From Tenacibaculum ovolyticum DSM 18103 (lineage in GTDB: Bacteria > Bacteroidota > Bacteroidia > Flavobacteriales > Flavobacteriaceae): a DNA stretch of 64,000 bases. The stretch is taken from contig NZ_KE387163.1 in assembly GCF_000430545.1 (NCBI RefSeq), positions 712,439 to 776,438 on the forward strand. Direction: 5' to 3'. A program made the translations under genes and the position numbers. Under the pieces are notes generated by a model, which made no database searches, was not told where the DNA came from, and saw only the letters and a list, made by a program, of their open reading frames with translations. Of this stretch, positions 52,564 to 62,009 are shown one piece after another; positions within the stretch are counted from its first letter, which is position 1, and every line of letters starts with the position of its first letter.

Positions 52564-53334
52564 ATGTTAAAAATTCATCACATTAGAAATGCAACTATGA
52601 TTCTTGAAACAGAAAAAGATGTAATTTTAATCGATCCAATGCTAGGAGACATAGGTATAATGCCTTCTTTTACATTATTTAGACATAAAGCAAGAAAAAA
52701 CCCGATTGTTTCTTTACCTAAAAACATAACCCCTATATTAAATAGAGTTACACACTGCATAATTACACACCAACACCCAGATCATATTGATAAAGCAGGG
52801 GTTAAATTTTTAATAAAAAATAACATTCCTATTACTTGCAGTATTAAAGATGAAAAGGCTTTTATAAAAAGAGGCTTACACGTTACTCAGTCTCTAAAGT
52901 ACTGGGAAAAACAAAAATTCCTAGGAGGAACCATTGAAGGTATTCCAGCAAAACATGGTTATGGCTTTGTTGCCAAAACAATGGGAAATGTAATTGGCTT
53001 CTACATAAAACTACCCAATCAAAAATCTATTTACCTTAGTTCTGATACGATTTACACAGAATCAGTTGACAAAGTTCTAAAAAAATATAAACCCGACATT
53101 AATGTCTTAGCTTGCGGAACTGCACAATTCGATTTATTTAAACAACTTATTATGAATATTGATGATATCCTAAAGTTTACAAAAAACACACAAGGAAAAG
53201 TTATAGCTAATCATATGGAATCTATAAACCATTGTCCATTAACTCGAAAAGAGTTAAAAAAAATACTAACACAACATCAACTAATAAATAAAGTTTCAAT
53301 TCCTGAAGATGGTGAGATACTCGAAATAAGCTAA
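52564..53334 (+). CDS. MBL-fold metal-dependent hydrolase
   Basis: 256 residues. The metallo-beta-lactamase motif THQHPDHID (near 62-70) and later ligands SSDTIY (about 160) and NHMESINHC (about 218) form the di-metal site of the UlaG/L-ascorbate-6-phosphate-lactonase-like group. The N-terminus MLKIHHIRNATMILETEKDVILIDPML is typical of that group. Substrate unknown. Behind a Crp/Fnr gene and followed by a terminator. Confidence 0.88.
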   Translation: MLKIHHIRNATMILETEKDVILIDPMLGDIGIMPSFTLFRHKARKNPIVSLPKNITPILNRVTHCIITHQHPDHIDKAGVKFLIKNNIPITCSIKDEKAFIKRGLHVTQSLKYWEKQKFLGGTIEGIPAKHGYGFVAKTMGNVIGFYIKLPNQKSIYLSSDTIYTESVDKVLKKYKPDINVLACGTAQFDLFKQLIMNIDDILKFTKNTQGKVIANHMESINHCPLTRKELKKILTQHQLINKVSIPEDGEILEIS

Positions 53335-53386
53335 AAAATACAGTTAAAATAAAAACTACTTAATTTCGCAAAATAACACACTATAG

Positions 53387-53426
53387 GCTCAAAATAATAC
53401 ATTACAGTATTTTGAGCTTATTCTTT
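53387..53426 (+). terminator. Terminator of the MBL gene
   Basis: Perfect 10-bp stem GCTCAAAATA / TATTTTGAGC with an 11-base loop and a T-rich follow-up. The rest of 53335-53670 has no gene; a 7-base unit CATAAAA occurs three times in tandem at about 53579-53600. Confidence 0.78.
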
Positions 53427-53670
53427 TAAACAACCATTTTTCTACAAAGTAACTCTAACCAATACTTTTAGTATTAATTTTACCTCTCCTCTAAAGTTAT
53501 TTTAAAAAAAATATAGCAATCAATACTCAAGGGCACATTTACTTCGCTTTTATTCTTTCAATTTTACTTCGTAAAAACATAAAACATAAAACATAAAACA
53601 ATACTTATTTACACTTAACTAAAAGGTCTACGTATATTTGTACTATTGCTAAGGGCAAGAGTTAATCGCT

Positions 53671-54843
53671 ATGAAAGAAAAAAGAAGTACACTTAAAAAA
53701 TTAATAAACCAAAACACCTATTTATTTCTCCATACTCTTTTCACTAATCATTACTCGAAAGAAAGTAAAAAGTTAAGAATATTATTGTTTTTTATTATTA
53801 GCATTACAACCATTAATACATTTAGTCAAACCAATTTTATAATAAGTAGTTTTTCTGACAAGTATAAGGGAATGATAACGCTTGAAAAAAGCCTTAAAGA
53901 TGAAATTATAAAAAAGGGGAAAACTACAATTATTGATCTAAAAACCAACAAGAAGGTTATAGAAATTAAATCAAACGCTCTGCATGTTAACATAGATAAA
54001 CGTAATGCTATAACAACAAATGCTTTAAAGCTGCCTTATCCTGATCAAAATATTATAATATACCAAGATTTTAATTTTGATGGAATAAATGATTTAGCCA
54101 TACTCGATGGAACATATAGTTGTTACGGTAGCCCAACATATCAAATTTACTTAGAAACAAAACAAGGCTTAAAACATAGTCCTGAATTTACTCGATTAGC
54201 ACAAGAATATTGTGGAATGTTTAAACCTAATTACAAAAATAAAACTATTCACACTATGATGAAAAGTGGATGTTGTAGATTCACAGACACTTATTTTAAA
54301 ATAATTAATAACAGCCCTAAGCCCTTTTTAATAGTTAAAGAAGACCCCATTTTCAACAATATAGAAGAAGGTTCAATTTCTATATCTCCTTTTAGAAAAA
54401 GAACCAAAACAACATGGGATGGGAATAAAAAAAGTGTAGAAATTACAAAATACATTAATCTAGAAGAAGAAGAAATTACTAAAATAACATCATTTAAACT
54501 TATAAAGAATCAAAAACAAGTTCTATTGTTTAGTGTAAATAATCGAATGCTATATTACGCATTAATTAAACCTAATAAAACAATTGAATTTTCATACCCG
54601 ATAGAATTGAGTTTAAAAAAATCAGATTTTAAAATTAATAAAACTGAAGATAAGCTAACCTTCAATAACAATGGAGCTACTTATAAAATATACAACACTC
54701 TCCTTCAAAACAAAATAATTAAGGTAGGAATAATCGTAGAAATAAACGGAAGAACCTATGACTTAAAAGGTGATACAAACTCTTTAACAGGTAACTTAAA
54801 AAATGTAAAGAAAATAAAGCTCTATAATGTAGTAAATGAATAA
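53671..54843 (+). CDS. Secreted XAC2610-like protein, function unknown
   Basis: 390 residues. The signal segment (LLFFIISITTINTFSQ) starts only at residue ~35 after a basic extension, so the true start may be later or the leader is unusually long. The central part YQDFNFDGINDLAILDGTYSCYGSPTYQIYLE with later GCCRFT resembles the calcium-binding, FG-GAP-like core seen in XAC2610-type proteins. Four cysteines could make disulfides. Flanked by long intergenic regions (336 and 542 bp), which suggests an acquired single gene. Confidence 0.65.
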   Translation: MKEKRSTLKKLINQNTYLFLHTLFTNHYSKESKKLRILLFFIISITTINTFSQTNFIISSFSDKYKGMITLEKSLKDEIIKKGKTTIIDLKTNKKVIEIKSNALHVNIDKRNAITTNALKLPYPDQNIIIYQDFNFDGINDLAILDGTYSCYGSPTYQIYLETKQGLKHSPEFTRLAQEYCGMFKPNYKNKTIHTMMKSGCCRFTDTYFKIINNSPKPFLIVKEDPIFNNIEEGSISISPFRKRTKTTWDGNKKSVEITKYINLEEEEITKITSFKLIKNQKQVLLFSVNNRMLYYALIKPNKTIEFSYPIELSLKKSDFKINKTEDKLTFNNNGATYKIYNTLLQNKIIKVGIIVEINGRTYDLKGDTNSLTGNLKNVKKIKLYNVVNE

Positions 54844-55385
54844 ACTTCATAAGAGTAAAAAAATATAGACTTAAGATAAACTTATTCGATTAACAGTTAC
54901 GCTAATCATCAATATTCTTCACTCCGAAGAAGCATTTATTTTCAACAAATTTCTCCCCTTTTCACCAAAACAACCTATTTAGTTAAAGTGATACTGTTTC
55001 GACCCACAAACTAAAACTACCATTACTTATAATTACACGAATTCTTATCTAACTAAAAAACAAAACCATACAAGCAAGTTTCAAGTAATTTTCTCTCTCA
55101 ACACACATCAATAAACAACTCACTTTAATACTACACAAAAGAACATAGAAAATATTTTTCATTACCTATCTACCTCAACAACAAAAAAACCAAAACAAAT
55201 TTTACCATATAATCACATTTTATCATAATTTTTTAAAATAAAATTAAAAAATAAACAGATACATATACAATATTACCAACAACAACACCAAAACAATCAA
55301 AATAAAACAATTAAAGGTATGTTTACGGGAAATTAACACAGTTTTAACGGGGAATTGTCTATTAATTAATTTAAAAAACACTTTA
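54844..55385. other. Long G-depleted intergenic leader upstream of the M43 protease
   Basis: 540 bp with no supported gene. The stretch of about 165 bases from 55150 to 55314 contains only one G on the + strand and is rich in A, C and T (CAACAACAACAC-type). On the RNA it would be almost unstructured. A small ORF on the minus strand here is low complexity and is not accepted. Confidence 0.6.
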
Positions 55386-58300
55386 ATGAGAAATAATTTT
55401 ACTATTGTTCTACTTGTTTTGGTTTCTGTTTTACAGTCCAAAACCTACTCACAATCAAAACACGCTTGTAAAGCTAGTATTCAGAATGAAATTTATTTTA
55501 AAAATCATCCTGAAGCGAGAAAAGAATATGTTGAGTTCAACAACTATTCAAGAAAAATATCTAAAAAACAAAAAAGTAAACTAGCTAGTACTTACACCAT
55601 ACCTGTCGTTTTTCATGTATACGGTGAAACACACAACGGCTATAGTATTACCACAGATAAAATTAAGGTAGCTTTACAAAAATTAAATGAAGATTTTCAA
55701 GGTTTAAATGCTGATTTTGCAGATGTCGACCCTTTATTTAATCCTATAAAAAGTACTTTAAATATCGAATTTAAATTAGCACAACTAGACCCAAACGGAA
55801 ACTGTACTAGTGGTGTTATTTATTATGATGAGAAATCTGGTTATGGTGGTACTGGGTCTAATAGTGCTGTTGCAGCTGATGCATGGAACAACTATAAATA
55901 CATGAATGTATATATTCAAAATGACCTATATGCAGATGGAAGCACCACTAACTCGGGAGTTGCATGGTATCCAAATACTTCTATGTCTGACAATGGCATT
56001 GCTAGAGTTGTATACAATGGTGCTTACTTACATGGAAATACTGGTAATGAATTTGCTTCTGTATTAACACATGAATTTGGTCACTTTTTAAACCTAATCC
56101 ATACTTTTGATGGCGGATGTACATATCCTAACGACGAAGTTGACGATACTCCAGCAGAAGATCAAAGCGTTGTTGGTAGCGTATGCGAACCTATTCAGAA
56201 CTGTGAAGGAAATTTCATTAACTACGAAAATTACATGGGGTACAATGGCGCTGCAAATGGTTGTTATAGAATGTTTACAAAAGGACAAACAGACCGTATG
56301 TTAGCAGCTTTACAACACGATGCTCGTAAAACATTATGGACACCTCAAAATTTAATAGATACTGGGGTTAACAATACAGGAGGTTCTTTAGCTGTTAACA
56401 ACAATACTATTAAAGAATTAATTAATAATAATGGTAGTTTTAATCAAGCAATAGCTATTACTCTTGATAATGTTAATTTTTCAGCGGATTCAGGTTCACT
56501 TACTGAAAACACAGATTATACTTTAACTTTACCTCAAGGGTTAACTTCAACACTGCAAATAAACTCTTTAACTACCGCTACATTAACTATAACAGGTACA
56601 GCAACTAGTCATTTAAGTGCTAATAACGAAACCAAAAACATAATTTTTAACGCAACTGCTTTTGCTGGAGGAGCTAACTTGGCTTGTTCATCAATAGGTT
56701 TAGACTTTAAGTTTTATGATCCTTTTGAAATTATTTATGAAAACATTACCGATATTTCAGCTACAACAGGAGCTGCATGGGATAACCTCAACTTAACTCT
56801 TATTAATGGAGATAATACTTATGGTACTTGGGTATATGTAACCAAACATTTAAAAATTGAAACTTATGGTAAAAAATTAGTTACAAATACTGGCACAAGA
56901 GATATTACCCTTTTAGAACAAGGAGATCTTATATCTACAGCTAGTAACTTTACCGCCCCAGAAGACTATCCTGGCCAATTAGATATTAGACATGACGGGT
57001 ATACCGTCTGGGAAGGAAAAACTGGTTACATCGGTTTTACTACAAATCACAATGGTGAAATTATTAACGGATGGATGAAAGCTAGTGTTTCTGCTGACGG
57101 AGAAACTATAACTGTTTATGAATATGCTTTTTCTACGAAGCCAAACGGTGACATTACAGCTGGTCAAACATTAATTGACCCTAATGCAGCTCAACTACTT
57201 TTAACATCTAATACCGCCTCTGAAAGTGCAAGTAATAATGGTAACATTAACTTTACTACAGAAATTAATATTTCTGGTTCAGCTCAATTCAACAATAAAA
57301 CATTTATTAATGGTGTAGATTTTACCACTACAACACCTAATAATTACAGTATTAAAGTTACTTATGTAAACAGTACACAAGTTAAATTAGTAATTGTTGG
57401 TACAGCTACAAATCATACTGAAGCAAACAACACTTCTTATAACGTAACTTTTAATACACCTGCTTTTAACAATGGTTTTGCTAATATTATTAACCATACT
57501 AATAGCGTTGACATTAATTTTATTGATCCTTACACCATAATTACAGGAACACTTAATGAATCTGTAGATAGTGCTTCTACATGGGACTGGTTTAGTATCC
57601 CCGAGCTAGATGGCGCATATTATGACTATGGTGCATGGTATTTTGGTGCTAATCATTTAAAAGTAGAAACATACGGTAAAAAATTAGTTACAAATGCCAC
57701 TACTAGAAACATTACACTATTAGAAAATGGAGAATTAATTTCATCAGCTAGTAACTTTACTGCCCCTGAAGCATACCCTGATCAATTAGATTTATACACT
57801 TCAACTCATACTGACTGGAGCAATAGAACTGGCTATATAGGTTTTGAATCTCAATACAAAGGTAAAACTGTATATGGATGGTTAAAAGTTACTGTAGCCG
57901 CTAACGGAACAGGATATACAGTGAATGAATATGCTTTCTACAACAAACCTGAAAGCCCTATTGTTGCAGGTAGCACAACACTACCTAACGCTATCACATG
58001 GACAGGGGCTAATGATACTAGTTGGAATAACCCTGCTAACTGGAGTACAAATACCGTACCTACAAGTACTAGTGAAGTTATAATACCAGCAAATGCTAGC
58101 ATGTTTCCAACAATCAATTCACCAACTACAGTTAGTACTGTTATTATTGAATCTGGAGCTTCATTAATTACAAATAGCGAATTAACCGCTACTGTTACTT
58201 ACAATAGAAATTTAGCTACTAATAATTGGTACCTGGTAAGTTCACCCTTAAAAAATGAGACTATAACCAACTTATTAGATAACAACGTTTTTGCTTTAGG

Positions 58301-59456
58301 AACGGGTAATAATATTGGCTTAGCTCCTTACAAAAATGATGGAACAGCTTGGAACTACCAAAACGCAAACACTTTGGGAACCATTACTTCAGGGAAAGGG
58401 TATTCTGTTAAACTTAATTTAGCAGCTGACCTAAAATTTACAGGAACTACTAATTCAACTACTGTAACCTATCCTGTTACAATAAATACAAACAACTACA
58501 ACCTTGTAGGAAACCCTTATACTTCTTACATTAACTTAGGTGATTTTTTTAACGCTAACCCTTTAAACACGGTTGTATCTGAAGCTACAGCTTGGATATG
58601 GAATCAAGCTACTAATAGTTATGATTTAAAATTAGCTGGTATTGATGATGCCTTCCAAATAGCCCCAGGACAAGGCTTCTTTATTAGTGCAAGTGCAAAC
58701 TCTAATGTGACTTTTGATAAAGCTAATCAATCTCATGTTTCAGGTAACTTTCAAAGACAAGCCAATTCTAAAACTCAAATTAACATAATAGCTACATCTA
58801 GTGACGGTGCAACCAAAACAACTAAACTATACTATATAGAAGGAGCTACCACTGGCTTTGATAATGGTTATGATGGTAGTGCCTTTAAAGGAATTAAAAG
58901 CAACTTTAATTTTTATTCTCAATTAGTTAACAAAGAGAACAATAAAGAATATGCTATTCAATCTTTACCTAAAGAAAACCTAGAAACAACTGTTGTTCCT
59001 GTTGGTTTAGAAGTAAACACAAATCAAACAATTGTCTTTTCTGCTGAATCGTTTAATTTACCTAGTGATACGCAAGTTTATATAGAAGATAAATTAAATA
59101 ACAAATTCATTAACTTATCTAAAGAAAAATATAGTGTATCCCTAAAGAAAAAAACGAATACCCCTGGTCAATTCTTTATACACACAACTTCTAATAAAGT
59201 TAACAATAACACACATATATTAAGTAACGTATCTGTGTACCAGTCTGCAAAAAACCAATTAACTATTAAAGGGTTACAAGCTAAAAATAACTTAATTAAA
59301 ATCTACTCTGCAATTGGTAAAACGGTTATGGTTAAAGCCTTTAAATCTAACGGAGTTACAACAATAAACTTACCTGAAATTTCTTCTGGAATTTATATTG
59401 TAAATGTAACAAGTGAAGGAAAAAAGATTAACAAAAAAGTTATTTTAAGTAATTAA
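55386..59456 (+). CDS. M43-type (pappalysin/cytophagalysin) T9SS metalloprotease
   Basis: 1356 residues. Signal peptide to about TYSQ (23). The metzincin active site is HEFGHFLNLIH at 229-239 with Met-turn NYMGYN about 65 residues later. The canonical HExxHxxGxxH glycine is Asn here (N236). Cysteines around the site (TFDGGC, SVCEPIQNC) match M43. After about residue 340 come two copies of a ~250-residue module, recognisable by KHLKIETYGKKLVTNTGTR and NHLKVETYGKKLVTNATTR, then a WTGANDTSWNNPANW region. The last ~80 residues (from LSNVSVYQSAKNQLTIKG, ending GIYIVNVTSEGKKINKKVIL) are a type A T9SS sorting domain. Followed 15 bp later by a 56-residue gene. Confidence 0.93.
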   Translation: MRNNFTIVLLVLVSVLQSKTYSQSKHACKASIQNEIYFKNHPEARKEYVEFNNYSRKISKKQKSKLASTYTIPVVFHVYGETHNGYSITTDKIKVALQKLNEDFQGLNADFADVDPLFNPIKSTLNIEFKLAQLDPNGNCTSGVIYYDEKSGYGGTGSNSAVAADAWNNYKYMNVYIQNDLYADGSTTNSGVAWYPNTSMSDNGIARVVYNGAYLHGNTGNEFASVLTHEFGHFLNLIHTFDGGCTYPNDEVDDTPAEDQSVVGSVCEPIQNCEGNFINYENYMGYNGAANGCYRMFTKGQTDRMLAALQHDARKTLWTPQNLIDTGVNNTGGSLAVNNNTIKELINNNGSFNQAIAITLDNVNFSADSGSLTENTDYTLTLPQGLTSTLQINSLTTATLTITGTATSHLSANNETKNIIFNATAFAGGANLACSSIGLDFKFYDPFEIIYENITDISATTGAAWDNLNLTLINGDNTYGTWVYVTKHLKIETYGKKLVTNTGTRDITLLEQGDLISTASNFTAPEDYPGQLDIRHDGYTVWEGKTGYIGFTTNHNGEIINGWMKASVSADGETITVYEYAFSTKPNGDITAGQTLIDPNAAQLLLTSNTASESASNNGNINFTTEINISGSAQFNNKTFINGVDFTTTTPNNYSIKVTYVNSTQVKLVIVGTATNHTEANNTSYNVTFNTPAFNNGFANIINHTNSVDINFIDPYTIITGTLNESVDSASTWDWFSIPELDGAYYDYGAWYFGANHLKVETYGKKLVTNATTRNITLLENGELISSASNFTAPEAYPDQLDLYTSTHTDWSNRTGYIGFESQYKGKTVYGWLKVTVAANGTGYTVNEYAFYNKPESPIVAGSTTLPNAITWTGANDTSWNNPANWSTNTVPTSTSEVIIPANASMFPTINSPTTVSTVIIESGASLITNSELTATVTYNRNLATNNWYLVSSPLKNETITNLLDNNVFALGTGNNIGLAPYKNDGTAWNYQNANTLGTITSGKGYSVKLNLAADLKFTGTTNSTTVTYPVTINTNNYNLVGNPYTSYINLGDFFNANPLNTVVSEATAWIWNQATNSYDLKLAGIDDAFQIAPGQGFFISASANSNVTFDKANQSHVSGNFQRQANSKTQINIIATSSDGATKTTKLYYIEGATTGFDNGYDGSAFKGIKSNFNFYSQLVNKENNKEYAIQSLPKENLETTVVPVGLEVNTNQTIVFSAESFNLPSDTQVYIEDKLNNKFINLSKEKYSVSLKKKTNTPGQFFIHTTSNKVNNNTHILSNVSVYQSAKNQLTIKGLQAKNNLIKIYSAIGKTVMVKAFKSNGVTTINLPEISSGIYIVNVTSEGKKINKKVILSN

Positions 59457-59471
59457 GAAAAGAATTTTAAG

Positions 59472-59642
59472 ATGAAAAAACAAAATATATCTAAAGACAC
59501 AAATATAACTCGTGGTGAAGCTTTAAAAAAAATGAGTAAATATGGAAAATACGCTGCTTTAACAGCTATTGGTACTTACCTTGTGTTAAACCCACAAAAA
59601 GCACAAGCATCTAGCCCCGAAGCACCAGGTAATGGCTTTTAA
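59472..59642 (+). CDS. Small protein, partner of the T9SS protease
   Basis: 56 residues. MKKQNISKDTNITRGEALKKMSKYGKYAALTAIGTYLVLNPQKAQASSPEAPGNGF: a basic region with the RGEALKKM segment, one hydrophobic helix and then the AQASSP tail. It looks like a short Tat-like or Sec signal followed by almost no mature part. I recognise the pattern as a recurrent flavobacterial small protein encoded beside T9SS cargo genes, without a known role. Gap of 15 bp to the protease, no promoter between, terminator right after: a two-gene operon. (Sequence given here only in parts: start MKKQNISKD, end PEAPGNGF.). Confidence 0.75.
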   Translation: MKKQNISKDTNITRGEALKKMSKYGKYAALTAIGTYLVLNPQKAQASSPEAPGNGF

Positions 59643-59674
59643 TTAAAATACATTTACCATAAACTTTAATTTAG

Positions 59675-59706
59675 CTCCAAGAACTTAAGTTCTTGGAGTT
59701 TTTTTG
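59675..59706 (+). terminator. Terminator of the protease operon
   Basis: Perfect 24-base palindrome CTCCAAGAACTT + complement (59675-59698), followed by T7. Confidence 0.93.
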
Positions 59707-59874
59707 TTGTATTAAAACTAAAACAAGAAGAAAAATTTCACATATTAAATGAAAAGTTTCTTTTAAAGACTCCTGAAAACAGTACAAAAAGCACTAATAA
59801 TCAAAAAGAATTACAAAATTAAGATTTCGGCACGATTATTGGATTTAACAAAGCTTTAACATAAACTACAAACT

Positions 59875-59922
59875 ATGATGAACTATTTACAAAACAGTTT
59901 AAATTGGTGGGAGAATTGTTAA
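59875..59922 (+). CDS. Very short ORF before the ettA terminator
   Basis: 15 codons: MMNYLQNSLNWWENC. It stands between two hairpin terminators (59675-59706 and 59937-59966) on the + strand, the distribution expected of a separate small transcript. No clear -7 element. Could be a microprotein, or chance. The rest of 59707-59993 shows no gene. Confidence 0.2.
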   Translation: MMNYLQNSLNWWENC

Positions 59923-59936
59923 GTGAAAAAGAAAGA

Positions 59937-59966
59937 AAAACTCGAAGTATGCTAGCTTCGAGTTTT
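59937..59966. terminator. Terminator of ettA (bidirectional)
   Basis: Stem AAAACTCGAAG / CTTCGAGTTTT with an 8-base loop, 28 bp past the ettA stop. Confidence 0.88.
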
Positions 59967-59993
59967 GTTTTATAATAATAAGTAATAACTAAT

Positions 59994-61685
59994 TTATCTA
60001 ATTAGCTTTCTGTACTTAATTCGTTTTGGCATTAAATCTCCACCTAAACGTTTCTTCTTATTCTCTTCATATTCAGAAAAACCTCCTTCAAAGAAATAAA
60101 CTTCACTATTTCCTTCAAAAGCTAAAATGTGTGTACAAATTCGATCTAAAAACCATCTATCGTGACTAATAACAACCGCACAACCTGCAAAGTTTTCTAA
60201 ACCTTCTTCTAATGCTCTTAATGTATTTACATCTAAATCATTCGTTGGTTCATCTAATAATAAAACATTTCCTTCTTCTTTTAAGGTCATTGCTAAATGC
60301 AATCGGTTACGTTCACCTCCAGAAAGTGTAGAAACTTTTTTATTTTGTTCACTTCCTCCAAAATTAAAACGACTTAAGTAAGCACGAGAATTTACTTGTT
60401 TTCCTCCCATCATTACTAAATCTTGTCCTTCAGAAAAATTTTCCCAAATAGATTTATCTTGATCAATATTAGAGTGTGCCTGATCAACATAAGCTATCTT
60501 AGCTGTTTCTCCTACTTTAAAACTACCATTATCAGGAGTTTCTTCACCCATAATCATTTTAAAAATAGTTGTCTTACCAGCTCCATTGGGACCGATAATT
60601 CCAACAATTCCAGCTTGTGGTAAGTTGAATTCTAAATTATCATATAATAATTTATCTCCAAATGCTTTCGAAACTCCAGTAGCCTCAATTACATTAGTTC
60701 CTAAACGTGGTCCATTAGGAATATAAATTTCTAATTTCTCATCAGTTTGTTTTTGATCTTGACTCATCAATTTTTCATAGTTCTTCAAACGTGCCTTCTG
60801 CTTTGTTTGACGGCCTTTTGCTCCTTGACGAACCCATTCTAATTCTCGTTCTAACGTTTTTTGACGCTTAGATGCTGTTTTACTTTCTTGTGCTAATCTG
60901 TTTGACTTTTGATCTAACCAAGAAGAATAGTTTCCTTTCCAAGGAATTCCTTCTCCTCTATCTAACTCTAAAATCCAACCAGCAACATTATCTAAGAAAT
61001 ATCTATCGTGCGTTACTGCAATTACGGTTCCTTTATATTGAGCTAAATGATGCTCTAACCAGTGTACAGATTCTGCATCCAAGTGATTGGTAGGTTCATC
61101 TAATAATAATATTTCTGGTTCTTGTAACAACAATCTACATAAAGCAACTCTTCTTCTTTCCCCTCCTGATAAGTTTTTAATTTGCGTATCACCATCTGGA
61201 GTACGCAATGCATCCATGGCTATTTCAAGCTTAGTATCAAGTTCCCAAGCATTAGAAGCATCAATTTTATCTTGAAGCTCTGCTTGTTGTGCCATTAACT
61301 TATCCATCTTATCAGCATCAGAATACACTTCTTCTAAACCAAACATATCGTTGATTTTATTGTATTCCTCTAAGATAGCTACAGTTTCAGCAACTCCTTC
61401 TTTTACAATTTCTATAACCGTTTTAGTATCATCTAATTTTGGTTCTTGCTCTAGGTATCCAACTTTATAACCTGGAGAAAATGTAACATCTCCCTGAAAG
61501 TTCTTTTCTACTCCTGCAATAATTTTTAATAAAGTAGATTTACCTGATCCATTAAGACCAAGGATACCAATTTTAGCTCCATAAAAGAAACTTAAATAAA
61601 TATCTTTTAAAACTTGCTTATTTGTACTTTGAAAGGTCTTAGAGACCTTATTCATTGAAAAAATGACTTTCTTATCGTCTGACAT
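59994..61685 (-). CDS. ettA: ABC-F protein EttA (energy-dependent translational throttle)
   Basis: 563 residues, no membrane segments. Two ATP-binding cassettes: Walker A GLNGSGKST (about 40) and GPNGAGKTT (about 355), signatures LSGGERRR and LSGGERNR, Walker B EILLLDEPTNHLD and VLLLDEPTNDLD. The ~95-residue arm insertion and the charged linker AKGRQTKQKARLKNYEKLM match EttA. It binds the ribosomal E site and gates the first elongation steps according to the ATP/ADP ratio. A small membrane-protein gene lies 20 bp upstream on the same strand. Confidence 0.94.
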   Translation of the reverse strand: MSDDKKVIFSMNKVSKTFQSTNKQVLKDIYLSFFYGAKIGILGLNGSGKSTLLKIIAGVEKNFQGDVTFSPGYKVGYLEQEPKLDDTKTVIEIVKEGVAETVAILEEYNKINDMFGLEEVYSDADKMDKLMAQQAELQDKIDASNAWELDTKLEIAMDALRTPDGDTQIKNLSGGERRRVALCRLLLQEPEILLLDEPTNHLDAESVHWLEHHLAQYKGTVIAVTHDRYFLDNVAGWILELDRGEGIPWKGNYSSWLDQKSNRLAQESKTASKRQKTLERELEWVRQGAKGRQTKQKARLKNYEKLMSQDQKQTDEKLEIYIPNGPRLGTNVIEATGVSKAFGDKLLYDNLEFNLPQAGIVGIIGPNGAGKTTIFKMIMGEETPDNGSFKVGETAKIAYVDQAHSNIDQDKSIWENFSEGQDLVMMGGKQVNSRAYLSRFNFGGSEQNKKVSTLSGGERNRLHLAMTLKEEGNVLLLDEPTNDLDVNTLRALEEGLENFAGCAVVISHDRWFLDRICTHILAFEGNSEVYFFEGGFSEYEENKKKRLGGDLMPKRIKYRKLIR

Positions 61686-61705
61686 TTTATTTTATATTTT
61701 ATTAA

Positions 61706-61888
61706 TTAAACTCGTCCTTTTAAGGCATTAAACACCCAGGCATTCGCAAAAAAACCTAGTCCAACTGCTGCAAACCCATAACCTGCTACCTCATTATATC
61801 TAAAAGCTCCTAAACATATTAATAAAAGACCTATTAAAATCATTATAAATGTAGCCCAACCTAGAACCGTGTTTTTATTCATTGCCAT
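61706..61888 (-). CDS. CAL67264-type small membrane protein
   Basis: 60 residues, two helices (TFIMILIGLLLICLGAF and GYGFAAVGLGFFANAWVF). I recognise the design (MNKNTVLGWATFIMILIG ... YNEVAGYGFAAVGLGFF) as a small Flavobacteriia family; function unknown. An internal Met at residue 3 is the more usual start. Encoded just upstream of ettA, probably one transcript. Confidence 0.8.
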   Translation of the reverse strand: MAMNKNTVLGWATFIMILIGLLLICLGAFRYNEVAGYGFAAVGLGFFANAWVFNALKGRV

Positions 61889-61966
61889 GATTTACTTTTT
61901 TATAAAAAATGTGAACTACAAATATCGTATTTATTTTATAATTTCTATTTAAAAAAATTGCATAAA

Positions 61967-61991
61967 AAAATCTCACTTTTAGTGAGATTTT
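61967..61991. terminator. Terminator of lpxD
   Basis: Stem AAAATCTCACT / AGTGAGATTTT, loop TTT; A-tract to the left gives the U-tract for the minus strand. Confidence 0.88.
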
Positions 61992-62009
61992 AAATATATC
62001 ATTTACTTT

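Noticed and set aside
53579-53600. CATAAAA triple repeat as a phase-variable tract
   Set aside because: Only three units, outside any visible promoter or coding region.
55244-55441. Minus-strand 65-residue ORF upstream of the M43 protease
   Set aside because: Low complexity (runs of I, L, V, F) produced by the G-poor leader and overlapping the protease signal peptide.
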